Assembly (NCBI RefSeq): GCF_012641275.1
Contig: NZ_JABAIA010000002.1
Coordinates: 124,001 to 188,000 of the forward strand
DNA: 64,000 nt
Direction: 5' to 3'
Source of the DNA: Chitinophaga varians
GTDB lineage: Bacteria > Bacteroidota > Bacteroidia > Chitinophagales > Chitinophagaceae
Part shown: piece after piece, positions 9,520 to 18,116 of the stretch
Layout: the number at the start of each line of letters is the position of its first letter
How positions within the stretch are numbered: the first letter of the stretch is position 1
Program-made: the position numbers and the translations under genes
The notes under the pieces: generated by a model
Told to the model about the DNA's origin: nothing
Seen by the model: only the letters and a program-made list of their open reading frames with translations
Databases searched by the model: none

Positions 9520-10074
9520 TTAAAAGACAAAGTTATGGGTAACATCTGCCAGTTTGGGCAGTAGGAGATCTTTTTCTGAAACCAGCGCTTTTTCCAGGTC
9601 AATGCCCCAGTCGATGTCCAGCGCCGGATCATTAAAGATAATGCCGCCTTCACTGCCTTTATGATAGAAGTTATCACATTTATACATGACTTCGGCGGTT
9701 TCGCTGATAACGGAATAACCGTGAGCAAATCCTTTAGGGACCAGCAATTGCTTCTTGTTTGCTGCGCTAAGCTCTATCGCGTAGGACTTGCCATAGGTAG
9801 GCGAACCTTTGCGGAGGTCAACTACTGCGTCTACGATAGCACCTTCCAGTACTCTGATGAGTTTGGTTTGTGCGTAAGGTTCCAGCTGATAGTGTAACCC
9901 TCTCAACACTCCGTAGGTAGAGCGTGCCTGGTTGTCCTGAACGAAATTGTATTCTATGCCGGCAGCACGAAAGGTATTAGCATTGTAGCTCTCGAAAAAA
10001 TATCCACGATGGTCTCCAAATACGGTTGGCTCAAATATGATCAATCCGGGAAGTCCGGTTTCTGAAAATGGCAT
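9520..10074 (-). CDS. rfbC: dTDP-4-dehydrorhamnose 3,5-epimerase
   Basis: This is a 184-residue cupin-fold epimerase acting between RfbB and RfbD. It has VFGDHRGYFFESY near residue 17, RGLHYQ near 60 (the catalytic His), and FAHGYSVISE near 120. The ATG at 10074 is preferred because translation then begins MPFSETGLPGLIIFEP, as in the family. A start at 10170 would add 32 residues that overlap the 3' end of rfbB in another frame. The gene begins 8 nt after the rfbB stop, consistent with tight operon coupling. Confidence 0.95.
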   Translation of the reverse strand: MPFSETGLPGLIIFEPTVFGDHRGYFFESYNANTFRAAGIEYNFVQDNQARSTYGVLRGLHYQLEPYAQTKLIRVLEGAIVDAVVDLRKGSPTYGKSYAIELSAANKKQLLVPKGFAHGYSVISETAEVMYKCDNFYHKGSEGGIIFNDPALDIDWGIDLEKALVSEKDLLLPKLADVTHNFVF

Positions 10075-10082
10075 AACTATAA

Positions 10083-11138
10083 TTATCTCTTTTGATATTG
10101 CTCCTGATAATAATTTTGATAATCGCCGCTGGTCACGTGTTGTAACCATTCTTCGTTGGCAAGGTACCACTCTACTGTTTTTTCCAGGCCTTCTTCAAAC
10201 TGGAGGGATGGCTCCCAGCCCAGTTCCTTGTTCAGCTTGGTGGCGTCTATTGCGTAGCGCAGGTCATGGCCGGCACGGTCTTTTACAAAAGTGATCAGTT
10301 GGGCGGAAGTACCTTCCTGGCGGCCCAGTTTCTGGTCCATGATACGGCACAACAGCTGTATCAGGTCTATGTTTTTCCATTCGTTGAACCCACCAATGTT
10401 GTAAGTTTCACCAATGCGGCCCTTGTGGAAGATAGTATCAATGGCGCGTGCATGATCATTTACATACAGCCAGTCACGCACATTTTCTCCTTTTCCATAT
10501 ACGGGTACCGGCTTGTTGTTCTTGATGTTATGGATCGCCAGCGGGATCAGCTTTTCAGGGAAATGGTGTGATCCATAGTTATTGGAACAGTTGGAGATAA
10601 TGGCCGGCAGATGGTAAGTATGGTAATAAGCCATTACAAAATGGTCGGAGCTGGCTTTGGACGCAGAGTACGGTGAGCGCGGGTCGTAGGCTGTTGTCTC
10701 ATGGAAAAAACCTTCTTCACCGAGTGAACCATATACTTCATCGGTAGACACATGGTAAAACAGTTTGTTGTCCATGTTGTCTTTCCAGTATTTGCGGGCG
10801 GTATTGAGTAATACGGCCGTGCCCATTACGTTGGTCCTGATGAAAGCCAGTGGGTCCATAATAGAGCGGTCCACATGGCTTTCAGCAGCAAGATGTATTA
10901 CGCCATCAAACTGGTACTTTTCGAAAAGCTGATCGATGAACGCTTCGTCAGTAATATCTCCTTTTTCAAAAATATAATTTGGAAGATCTTTTACATCCAG
11001 CAGGTTTTCGAGGTTACCGGCGTAAGTTAATGCATCCAGGTTCACGATCTGATAGTCGGGATATTTGGTGACAAATAATCTGACTACATGTGACCCAATG
11101 AAGCCTGCCCCGCCAGTAATAAGTATTCTCCGTTTCAT
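10083..11138 (-). CDS. rfbB: dTDP-glucose 4,6-dehydratase
   Basis: This 351-residue extended SDR enzyme converts dTDP-glucose to dTDP-4-keto-6-deoxyglucose. It starts KRRILITGGAGFIGSHVVRLF (NAD-binding GxxGxxG). It then has HLAAESHVDRSI near residue 83, the STDEVYGSLG catalytic region, the YSASKASSDH YxxxK motif near 157, and RDWLYVNDHARAID near 225. The length is typical. The gene sits between the UDP-glucuronate decarboxylase gene and rfbC, all on one strand with gaps under 25 nt. Confidence 0.97.
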   Translation of the reverse strand: MKRRILITGGAGFIGSHVVRLFVTKYPDYQIVNLDALTYAGNLENLLDVKDLPNYIFEKGDITDEAFIDQLFEKYQFDGVIHLAAESHVDRSIMDPLAFIRTNVMGTAVLLNTARKYWKDNMDNKLFYHVSTDEVYGSLGEEGFFHETTAYDPRSPYSASKASSDHFVMAYYHTYHLPAIISNCSNNYGSHHFPEKLIPLAIHNIKNNKPVPVYGKGENVRDWLYVNDHARAIDTIFHKGRIGETYNIGGFNEWKNIDLIQLLCRIMDQKLGRQEGTSAQLITFVKDRAGHDLRYAIDATKLNKELGWEPSLQFEEGLEKTVEWYLANEEWLQHVTSGDYQNYYQEQYQKR

Positions 11139-11156
11139 GGAATGGATAATAATTTT

Positions 11157-12101
11157 TTATTTTAATAATGCTTGTTTGAAATATTCGTAGGTGATCTTTA
11201 ATCCTTCCTGTCTGCCCACCTTCGGTTCCCATCCCAGCAGGGTGCGGGCTTTGGTGATGTCCGGCTGCCGCTGTTTAGGATCGTCTTTGGGTAATGGGTG
11301 ATAAACGATCTGTTGTTTGGAACCTGTCAGCGCGAGGATTTCCTCTGCAAACTGGTTAAGCGTGATCTCTTCCGGGTTACCGATGTTCACGGGCAGATGG
11401 TAATCGCTCAGCAGCAGCCGGTAAATACCTTCAACGAGATCATCTACATAACAGAAAGAACGGGTTTGTTTGCCGTCCCCGAACACGGTCAGGTCCTGTC
11501 CGCTCAGCGCCTGGCTCATAAAGGCCGGTAATGCACGGCCATCGTTGAGGCGCATACGTGGGCCGTAAGTGTTAAAGATACGGACGATCCGGGTTTCTAC
11601 GCCATGAAAATTATGATAGGCCATGGTAATGGATTCCAGGAATCTTTTGGCTTCATCGTACACGCCCCGTGGCCCTACAGGGTTTACATTTCCCCAGTAT
11701 TCTTCGGTTTGCGGATGTACGTTGGGATCGCCATATACTTCGGAAGTGGAAGCCACCAGTATGCGGGCTTTCTTTTCCTTGGCCAGTCCCAGCAGGTTGT
11801 GTGTGCCCAGCGATCCTACTTTCAGGGTCTGGATCGGCATTTTCAGGTAATCTATAGGGCTGGCCGGCGAAGCGAAATTAAGGATATAATCCAGTTTACC
11901 CGGTACATGGATAAACTTGGTCACATCATGATGATAATATTCGAAATCCTGCAAGGGGAACAGGTGTTCAATGTTTTTGATATTGCCGGTAAGAAGGTTG
12001 TCCATGGCAATCACATGAAAACCTTCCTTAATGAAGCGGTCGCACAGATGCGAGCCCAGGAAGCCGGCGGCGCCGGCTATCAGGATTCTCTTTTTTTCCA
12101 T
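11157..12101 (-). CDS. UDP-glucuronate decarboxylase (UXS-type SDR)
   Basis: This 314-residue extended SDR enzyme closely resembles UDP-glucuronic acid decarboxylases, which make UDP-xylose. Motifs in order are [14 protein letters not shown] (NAD binding), [15 protein letters not shown] near residue 75 (a UXS signature), [14 protein letters not shown] near 118, the YDEAKRF catalytic YxxxK, and the IFNTYGPRM segment near 175. Upstream in the operon is UDP-glucose dehydrogenase, which makes its substrate, so the two would convert UDP-glucose to UDP-xylose. Product specificity against UDP-apiose/UDP-4-keto branches cannot be settled by eye, but UXS fits best. Confidence 0.9.
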   Translation of the reverse strand: MEKKRILIAGAAGFLGSHLCDRFIKEGFHVIAMDNLLTGNIKNIEHLFPLQDFEYYHHDVTKFIHVPGKLDYILNFASPASPIDYLKMPIQTLKVGSLGTHNLLGLAKEKKARILVASTSEVYGDPNVHPQTEEYWGNVNPVGPRGVYDEAKRFLESITMAYHNFHGVETRIVRIFNTYGPRMRLNDGRALPAFMSQALSGQDLTVFGDGKQTRSFCYVDDLVEGIYRLLLSDYHLPVNIGNPEEITLNQFAEEILALTGSKQQIVYHPLPKDDPKQRQPDITKARTLLGWEPKVGRQEGLKITYEYFKQALLK

Positions 12102-12125
12102 GTATTCAGGGGTATGTGGTGATCG

Positions 12126-13436
12126 TTAAGCAATGGCAGCACGGCCTACACTCTCATAATGGTATCCCATTTCCTTCATACGCGCTACTTCAAAAAGATT
12201 ACGGCCATCGAAGATGGCTTTGTGTTTCAGGGCAGCGGAGATCTTGTTGAAATCCGGTGTTCTGAACACGCTCCACTCGGTGGCAATGATCAGTGCATCG
12301 GCCTTGTCCAGGCAGGTGTACTGATGGTCGGCATATGTTATTTTATCGCCTACTACCTGCCTTACGTTTTCCATCGCTTCAGGATCAAACACGGTCACGG
12401 TGGCGCCGGCGGCCAGCAGGGCATCGATGATGTACAAGGCAGGCGCTTCGCGGATATCGTCTGTGTTAGGCTTGAATGCCAGTCCCCATAATGCGAAATG
12501 TCTGCCTTTCAGGTCATCATTAAAGAAGGCTTTTATTTTAGGCAACAAAAACAGCTTCTGTTTTTCGTTGACGTCCATAACGGCGTTCAGTATCCGGAAG
12601 TCGTAGTTGGCATCCCGGGAAGATTTTACCAGTGCCTGTACGTCTTTCGGGAAACAGCTGCCGCCGTAACCGATACCGGGGAACAGGAATCTCTTTCCGA
12701 TACGGTCGTCGCTGCCAATGCCTCTGCGGACCATGTCCACATCGGCGCCCAGTTTTTCACACAACACCGCAATCTCGTTCATGAAAGAGATTTTAGTGGC
12801 AAGGAATGAGTTGGCGGCGTATTTGGTCAGCTCAGCGGATTTTTCATCCATGTATATAACCGGGTTGCCCTGTCTCACAAAAGGAGCATAGAGCTCACCC
12901 ATGATTTTGCGGGCCCTTTCGGAATTGGTACCGATGACCACACGGTCGGGTTTCATAAAATCGTCGACAGCCACGCCTTCACGCAGAAACTCCGGATTGG
13001 ACACTACATCGAAAGGCGTCTTGCAGTGTTGTGCAATCGCTGCTGTCACTTTTTCGGCCGTACCTACCGGTACCGTGCTTTTGTCAACGATCACCTTATA
13101 ATCGGTCATCAGTTTGCCCAGCTGGTCTGCTACTCCCAGTACAAAAGACAGGTCAGCAGCACCGTCTGCACCAGGCGGTGTTGGCAGCGCCAGGAAAACA
13201 ACTTCCGCATGGCGGATGCCCTCTTCCAGGCTGGTGGTGAAAAACAAACGTTCTTCCTTGAGGTTGCGTTCAAACAGTTTCTCCAGTCCCGGCTCATAAA
13301 TGGTGATCTGGCCGGCGGATAATTTCGCTACTTTGTTGACATCGATATCTACGCAGGTAACCTCATTGCCTGTTTCGGCGAAACAGGTACCGGTTACCAG
13401 CCCTACATAACCGGTGCCTACTACTGTAATCTTCAT
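12126..13436 (-). CDS. ugd: UDP-glucose 6-dehydrogenase
   Basis: This 436-residue enzyme oxidises UDP-glucose twice to UDP-glucuronate. It has the N-terminal NAD domain (VVGTGYVGLVTGTCFAE), then STVPVGTAEKV near residue 118. The catalytic Cys lies in GIGYGGSCFPKD near 258. The C-terminal domain contains WGLAFKPNTDDIREAPA near 315. Length is as expected for the Ugd/TuaD family. The start codon overlaps the stop of the DegT gene by 4 nt, indicating translational coupling. The next gene encodes UXS, the consumer of UDP-glucuronate. A related UDP-GlcNAc 6-dehydrogenase (WbpA type) is less likely from the sequence. Confidence 0.93.
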   Translation of the reverse strand: MKITVVGTGYVGLVTGTCFAETGNEVTCVDIDVNKVAKLSAGQITIYEPGLEKLFERNLKEERLFFTTSLEEGIRHAEVVFLALPTPPGADGAADLSFVLGVADQLGKLMTDYKVIVDKSTVPVGTAEKVTAAIAQHCKTPFDVVSNPEFLREGVAVDDFMKPDRVVIGTNSERARKIMGELYAPFVRQGNPVIYMDEKSAELTKYAANSFLATKISFMNEIAVLCEKLGADVDMVRRGIGSDDRIGKRFLFPGIGYGGSCFPKDVQALVKSSRDANYDFRILNAVMDVNEKQKLFLLPKIKAFFNDDLKGRHFALWGLAFKPNTDDIREAPALYIIDALLAAGATVTVFDPEAMENVRQVVGDKITYADHQYTCLDKADALIIATEWSVFRTPDFNKISAALKHKAIFDGRNLFEVARMKEMGYHYESVGRAAIA

Positions 13437-14572
13437 GCTGGGGGATGATTTAGAAATGATTTGACAGAATGAATAATGTGATCTAACTGATCTTTGTCCA
13501 TTTCAGTGTGTATCGGCAAGGAAATCACCTTGGTGGTGAGGTTATCGGTTACGGGTAAATCAAAGGCCGCACTGCCAAAATGCTCGAACATTTTCTGACG
13601 ATGGGCTGGTACGGGGTAATAGATCATGGACGGCACCTGTTTTTCTGCCAGGTATTGTTGCAGCTTGTTCCTGTCTGCTCCGTTTAACTGGATGGTATAT
13701 TGGTGAAACACATGATAGCTGTTGGCGGCACGATAAGGCGTAGTGATCTGTGGCATATCGGCGAAAGCGGCGTCATAGGCATCTGCCACGGCCCTGCGGG
13801 CATTGATGTATTCGTCGAGTAACGGCAGTTTGATACGCAATACCGCTGCCTGTACAGAATCAAGGCGGGAGTTGACCCCTACCACGTCGTGATAGTAGCG
13901 GGCTGACTGGCCGTGGTTGGCCACCATCCTGATTTTGGCTGCCAGGGCGTCGTCGTTGGTAAACAGCGCGCCACCGTCGCCATAACATCCCAGGTTTTTG
14001 GAAGGGAAGAAGGAGGTGCAGCCGATGTGGCCAATGGTACCGGCTTTTTTCACGGTGCCATCTGCCAGGGTATAGTTACCGCCGATGGCCTGTGCGTTAT
14101 CTTCAATTACATACAGGTTGTGTTTGGCGGCAACAGCCATCAACGGCTCGAGGTCTGCCACGTGCCCGTACAGGTGTACCGGCACGATTGCCTTGGTTTT
14201 AGGGGTGATCGCTTTTTCCACGGCAGCCACATCAAGACAGTAAGTTTTAGGGTCTACGTCCACAAATACGGGCTTCAGCTGGAGGAGGGCTATCACCTCT
14301 GCGGTGGCGATAAAAGTAAAGGAAGGAGTAATCACTTCGTCACCGGGCTGCAGGTCCAGTGCCATCATCGCGATTTGTAAGGCATCGGTGCCATTGGCGC
14401 ATGGGATCACATGCTTGATGTCCAGATATTGCTGCAGCTCTTCCGCAAACTTCTGCACGGCCCCGCCGTTAATAAAAGCGGCACTTTCCAGTACTTCCTG
14501 GATAGCAGCGTCCACTTGCGGTTTAATCTTCGTATACTGGCGTTTCAAGTCAACCATCTGAATAGGCACCAT
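13433..14572 (-). CDS. DegT/DnrJ/EryC1 sugar aminotransferase (WbpE-like)
   Basis: This 379-residue PLP-dependent aminotransferase of the DegT family transfers an amino group to a nucleotide-linked keto sugar. It has CANGTDALQIAMMAL near residue 58 and PSFTFIATAEVIALL. The PLP lysine is in SFFPSKNLGCYGDGGA near 190, and GVNSRLDSVQAAVLRIKLP follows near 230. These motifs look most like WbpE/WlbC, which aminates UDP-3-keto-GlcNAcA, but the oxidase and acyltransferase partners are not in this operon. It is the first gene of the nucleotide-sugar operon and overlaps ugd by 4 nt. A TAAATTTG promoter box lies 34 nt upstream. Whether its substrate comes from RfbB (a 4-keto sugar) is open. Confidence 0.9.
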   Translation of the reverse strand: MVPIQMVDLKRQYTKIKPQVDAAIQEVLESAAFINGGAVQKFAEELQQYLDIKHVIPCANGTDALQIAMMALDLQPGDEVITPSFTFIATAEVIALLQLKPVFVDVDPKTYCLDVAAVEKAITPKTKAIVPVHLYGHVADLEPLMAVAAKHNLYVIEDNAQAIGGNYTLADGTVKKAGTIGHIGCTSFFPSKNLGCYGDGGALFTNDDALAAKIRMVANHGQSARYYHDVVGVNSRLDSVQAAVLRIKLPLLDEYINARRAVADAYDAAFADMPQITTPYRAANSYHVFHQYTIQLNGADRNKLQQYLAEKQVPSMIYYPVPAHRQKMFEHFGSAAFDLPVTDNLTTKVISLPIHTEMDKDQLDHIIHSVKSFLNHPPA

Positions 14573-14606
14573 ATAATATGTATATTTTTATTTTGTTTAA
14601 AGTGTG

Positions 14607-14614
14607 CAAATTTA
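14607..14614 (-). promoter_or_regulatory. Candidate -7 box (TAAATTTG) for the nucleotide-sugar operon
   Basis: This is an exact TAnnTTTG match read on the minus strand, about 34 nt before the DegT start codon. It would give a leader of about 28 nt. It lies back to back with a plus-strand box for waaA, so the 110-nt gap is a divergent promoter region. Confidence 0.5.
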
Positions 14615-14638
14615 CAAATTTTGGGATTGGGTGGGGAT

Positions 14639-14646
14639 TATCTTTG
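14639..14646 (+). promoter_or_regulatory. Candidate -7 box (TATCTTTG) for waaA
   Basis: This is an exact TAnnTTTG match 36 nt before the waaA start codon. TTTG at 14620-14623 is a possible -33 element but leaves only 15 nt of spacing. Confidence 0.5.
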
Positions 14647-14682
14647 CAGGACGATTAAATTTCAGTAAAAGTACGCAGGCGA

Positions 14683-15942
14683 ATGTTAGCAAGGGCAATT
14701 TATAATACAGGTATCCGTTTGTACAGGGCAGGAGTAGGCCTGGCAGCCATGGGCGGTAAAAAGAAGGCATCTTTATGGCTGAATGGCCGTCAACACTGGC
14801 GTTCGCGGATGCAGCAGGCCGGTATCGGCCGGCACCCGCTGATTTGGGTACATGCCGCCTCCCTCGGCGAGTTTGAACAGGGCAGGCCGGTACTGGAAGA
14901 ACTCCGCCGGCAGTATCCCGGATATAAAATTTTGTTAACATTTTTTTCGCCCTCCGGATACGAAGTCAGAAAAGACTACCCCGGTGCTGACTATGTATGT
15001 TACCTGCCGCTCGATACTTACCGCAATGCAAGGGATTTTATCGACATCGCCAGGCCTGCGCTGGCCATCTTTATTAAATATGAATTCTGGTACCATTTCC
15101 TCACGGAACTGTATACACGAAAAATACCGGTACTGCTCGTATCGGGTATTTTCCGGGAAGGCCAGATTTTTTTCAAAGGATATGGCGGCATGTTCCGCCG
15201 GTTGCTGCAACAACTGACGCATATCTTCGTCCAAAACGAAGCGTCCCTGCGCCTCTTACAGGGTATTGGCATTCAAACGGCCAGCATCAGTGGGGATACG
15301 CGGTTCGATCGGGTGGCGGCGCTGCTTACCGAACAGGTTTCCCTGCCGCTGATGGAGCAGTTTGCAGGTGGCCACCGGTTGCTGGTGGCGGGCAGCACCT
15401 GGCCGGAAGATGAGCAACTGCTGGCTTCCTGGTGGCAGCAGGCCGACCGTCAGGGCATGAAACTGGTCATCGCCCCCCATGAAATCCACGAATCACATAT
15501 CCGGCAAATACAGTCCCTGTTTCCCTCAGCAGTGACCTGGTCCGCCCTGAAGGCGGGCGCAGCTCCCTCCGATGTGCTGGTTATCGATAATATAGGTATG
15601 CTCACTGCCCTGTACTGCTACGCATATATCGCCTATGTAGGCGGCGGCTTTGGAAAAGACGGTATCCATAACCTGCTGGAACCGGCAGTATACTGTAAAC
15701 CCGTGATCATCGGTCCGGAGTACAGCAAATATTTTGAGGCGGTGGAACTGGTGGCGCTGAAAGGCGCGCTGGCCGTGTCGGGGCTCACTAACCTCGACGA
15801 CTATATGAAACGGCTGCTGAACGAGCCCGCTTTTTATGAGAAAACCGCGTCTGTAGCGGGCAACTATGTGATGGACAATAAAGGGGCTACCGGAAAAATC
15901 CTGCAATACATTCAGGAAAACCGTTTCCTCAGCAGGGAATAG
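14683..15942 (+). CDS. waaA: 3-deoxy-D-manno-octulosonic acid (Kdo) transferase
   Basis: This 419-residue GT30 glycosyltransferase attaches Kdo to lipid A precursors at the inner membrane. It begins with a hydrophobic N-terminus and has WVHAASLGEFEQGRPV near residue 55, where the Glu is the family's catalytic base. It continues with FFSPSGYE, KYEFWYHF near 128, AGSTWPEDEQ near 237, APHEIHE, and YVGGGFGKDGIHNLLEPA near 315, all typical of WaaA/KdtA. Its presence implies a lipid-A-containing outer membrane. The last 31 nt overlap the 3' end of the convergent gene at 15912-16805. Confidence 0.96.
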   Translation: MLARAIYNTGIRLYRAGVGLAAMGGKKKASLWLNGRQHWRSRMQQAGIGRHPLIWVHAASLGEFEQGRPVLEELRRQYPGYKILLTFFSPSGYEVRKDYPGADYVCYLPLDTYRNARDFIDIARPALAIFIKYEFWYHFLTELYTRKIPVLLVSGIFREGQIFFKGYGGMFRRLLQQLTHIFVQNEASLRLLQGIGIQTASISGDTRFDRVAALLTEQVSLPLMEQFAGGHRLLVAGSTWPEDEQLLASWWQQADRQGMKLVIAPHEIHESHIRQIQSLFPSAVTWSALKAGAAPSDVLVIDNIGMLTALYCYAYIAYVGGGFGKDGIHNLLEPAVYCKPVIIGPEYSKYFEAVELVALKGALAVSGLTNLDDYMKRLLNEPAFYEKTASVAGNYVMDNKGATGKILQYIQENRFLSRE

Positions 15943-16805
15943 AACTGCTTTACCAGGTGATGGTCATCCTGCCATCCCTGAATGATCTTGATTTCCCGCT
16001 GGATCCAATAATCGGCTTCCTGCAGGGTACTACATTCATTAATGGTTTTGACAGAACGTTCGTAGAGGTCAGTGTCACCGCGAAACAGTTCCTGGATGAA
16101 CTGGTACTTGTCGTTGATGCCGATGGCTGCGCGCAGGTCTTTCACTGGCATGTCGCCCAGTTTCTGGGCCACTTCCGTTTGTTGCTGCCGCAGGCGGTCG
16201 TTCAGGGAAAGGCCGCTATGGTTGCCTACCAGTTCATTAAGGTCTTTGCGGATGCCGTTGGTGTCGGGCACTGTCTGGGATTTAGCCGGCGCTGGTGTGG
16301 GGGCTGGCGGCGGAGGGGCCGGTGCCTCGGTCTGGTCGAACAGGGTGGCCGGGGGCATCTTCTCCTTTTCTTTCTCTTTTTCCTTTTCTTTTTCCCTGAC
16401 AGGAAGATCCTGGGAAACAGGTTCCTGTAAAGGCTCTCTGGCAGGGAGAGGTGTATTGGCGGCCAGCGTGGGAATAGGTTGGGCCGTTATTACCGGTTCC
16501 GGTTTGGAAGGAACAGGATCTGCTGCCACAACGGATTGTGGATAACCTGCAGCGGGTACTTCCGGTTTATCTGCCGGTAATGTTGTAGTTTGCGCTGCGG
16601 TTGTAACCGGTACGGATAAAGGGGCCTGCACAGGCATGATCACAGCAATGTCTTGTCTGTTCTGCATCTCCTGCTGCTGTTGTTTGTTACGCACATACAA
16701 CACCTCTGCCTGCAGCAACTGTACATAGTATGAAATCGCCTGCAGGTCTGCACCGGAATTTTTCAATTCCTGTAACTTCTCAATTAATGCATTTATTTTT
16801 TCCAT
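15912..16805 (-). CDS. Conserved Bacteroidota hypothetical protein with Pro/KE-rich linker
   Basis: This 297-residue protein has three parts. The first is an N-terminal helical segment (residues 1-50, Gln-rich at 41-48). The second is a low-complexity Pro/Ala/Thr linker (about 55-185) with a lysine-glutamate run at 138-149 and a run of prolines near 163. The third is a compact C-terminal region (about 188-297) with LNDRLRQQQTEVAQKLGDMP and INDKYQFIQELFRGDTDLYE, which looks like the conserved domain. No signal peptide or membrane segment is seen. I do not recognise a function. The layout suggests an adaptor with a flexible tether. Its 3' end overlaps waaA by 31 nt in convergent orientation. 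Confidence 0.8.
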   Translation of the reverse strand: MEKINALIEKLQELKNSGADLQAISYYVQLLQAEVLYVRNKQQQQEMQNRQDIAVIMPVQAPLSVPVTTAAQTTTLPADKPEVPAAGYPQSVVAADPVPSKPEPVITAQPIPTLAANTPLPAREPLQEPVSQDLPVREKEKEKEKEKEKMPPATLFDQTEAPAPPPPAPTPAPAKSQTVPDTNGIRKDLNELVGNHSGLSLNDRLRQQQTEVAQKLGDMPVKDLRAAIGINDKYQFIQELFRGDTDLYERSVKTINECSTLQEADYWIQREIKIIQGWQDDHHLVKQFYSLLRKRFS

Positions 16806-16894
16806 GCCTTAATTGTTAACGCTTAGTGATAGGAATTATTTTATTTAGATAAAATTAGCGTATTTTAATTAATTAATAATCAAAATAATACAAT

Positions 16895-17464
16895 ATGTTT
16901 ATTGAACCTTCTCTTGCAGGAGGACGGAGGGGCTGGATCGAGGTAATTTGCGGCTCTATGTTCTCGGGAAAAACCGAAGAGCTGATCCGCCGCCTGAAAC
17001 GTGCCCGTATTGCCAACTTAAAGGTAGAGATCTTTAAACCGGTGATAGATACACGTTATGATGAAGGTAGTATAGTATCACATGATGAAAATAAGATTGT
17101 TTCCACACCCATCGAGAACTCCCAGCAAATTTTGTTGCTTGCGCAGGGAGTGGACGTGATAGGCATAGATGAAGCACAGTTTTTCGATGCGGAGCTGCCC
17201 AATGTGTGCGACCAGCTGGCGTTACAGGGCATCCGTGTAATAGTGGCCGGACTGGATATGGATTATACCGGTAAGCCCTTCGGGCAGATACCGTTTATGC
17301 TGGCCAAAGCCGATTATATCACAAAACTGCATGCCATCTGCGTATGCTGCGGCAACATCGCCAATTATTCCTACCGCAAATCGGCATCAACGGAAACGCT
17401 GCTGCTGGGCGAAAAAGACCTGTACGAGCCCCGTTGCAGGCACTGCTACTACGAGGTGAAATAA
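16895..17464 (+). CDS. tdk: Thymidine kinase
   Basis: This 189-residue type II thymidine kinase phosphorylates thymidine in the salvage pathway. It has the P-loop [15 protein letters not shown] near residue 20 and the Walker-B-like region [11 protein letters not shown] near 88. [15 protein letters not shown] is the lasso-lid segment. Two pairs of cysteines (CVCC near 148 and CRHC near 182) form the structural zinc site. Length and motif order match the family. It is followed by a strong terminator, so it is probably a single-gene transcript. Confidence 0.96.
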   Translation: MFIEPSLAGGRRGWIEVICGSMFSGKTEELIRRLKRARIANLKVEIFKPVIDTRYDEGSIVSHDENKIVSTPIENSQQILLLAQGVDVIGIDEAQFFDAELPNVCDQLALQGIRVIVAGLDMDYTGKPFGQIPFMLAKADYITKLHAICVCCGNIANYSYRKSASTETLLLGEKDLYEPRCRHCYYEVK

Positions 17465-17474
17465 CAGTATACAT

Positions 17475-17524
17475 CATAAAAACGTATGGCCGGTCTGCTC
17501 AGAGACCGGCCATACGTTTTTATG
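17475..17524. terminator. Terminator after tdk, 22-bp perfect inverted repeat
   Basis: Arms 17475-17496 and 17503-17524 are perfect complements around the loop GCTCAG. The GC-rich core GGCCGGTCT is flanked by A5 and T5 runs, so it can act in both directions, serving tdk and the convergent GtrA gene. Confidence 0.92.
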
Positions 17525-17574
17525 AATAGATTGTTGCCCTGGGCTTCCGCCCCGGGACTTTTAAGGTGCTGGCC

Positions 17575-18060
17575 TCAGCCGGCGGTTTGTTTTACCTTAA
17601 AAGTGAATTTTTTCTGGGTGAGATAGCTGAAAGTGACTACCAGCGCTGTAGTAAAAATCTTGCCCACGGTAGGATAGAAGTGCAGTTTGTCTACAAACAG
17701 CTTCATGAAGAAGTAGTTGAGCAGAATGCAGATACCCACCAGCAGGAAGTAGCGGAACAGCTGTACACGGCCCCGGATATTGGAATCCGAGAACACCACG
17801 TATTTGCTGAGCAGGAAGCCTGTAGGGAACGTCACTGCCATAGACATAAACAGGGCCGCGATGTGGGCGCTGATGTCAATAAAGGGAAGATGTATCATTT
17901 CCTTCTGCAACACAAAGTTGTAGCAGATGAAATATAGAAAAATATCCATAGCCGTATTTCCGCCACCACAGGCAAGGTAGCGAAAGGTCTGCCGGGGCAT
18001 TACCCGGGCAAACGGCTGATAGAAAAAGTCGATTATCTGTAGTATGATCCTGCGTAACAT
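17575..18060 (-). CDS. GtrA-like membrane protein
   Basis: This 161-residue polytopic membrane protein has four predicted helices (about 26-50, 62-85, 100-120 and 135-152). GtrA-family features are the FRYLACGGGNTAMDIFLYF opening and the VFSDSN...FRYFLLVG segment, ending FSYLTQKKFTF. GtrA proteins are thought to flip or help move undecaprenyl-phosphate-linked sugars for cell-surface glycosylation. No glycosyltransferase gene is adjacent, so its partner is unknown. It sits between tdk and accC on the minus strand, 56 nt after the accC stop. Confidence 0.9.
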   Translation of the reverse strand: MLRRIILQIIDFFYQPFARVMPRQTFRYLACGGGNTAMDIFLYFICYNFVLQKEMIHLPFIDISAHIAALFMSMAVTFPTGFLLSKYVVFSDSNIRGRVQLFRYFLLVGICILLNYFFMKLFVDKLHFYPTVGKIFTTALVVTFSYLTQKKFTFKVKQTAG

Positions 18061-18116
18061 GTTAAAAGCTGGCGCAAAGTTAGTCGTTTTCGAATTTTTC
18101 GCCGACCTATTTAAAC

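Noticed and set aside
10075..10170. Longer start for rfbC at 10170
   Set aside because: It would overlap rfbB and add 32 residues unlike other RfbC proteins; the ATG at 10074 fits.
16360..16400. Tandem repeat or microsatellite at the KE-coding tract
   Set aside because: It is an imperfect coding repeat inside the hypothetical protein and explains only a charged linker.
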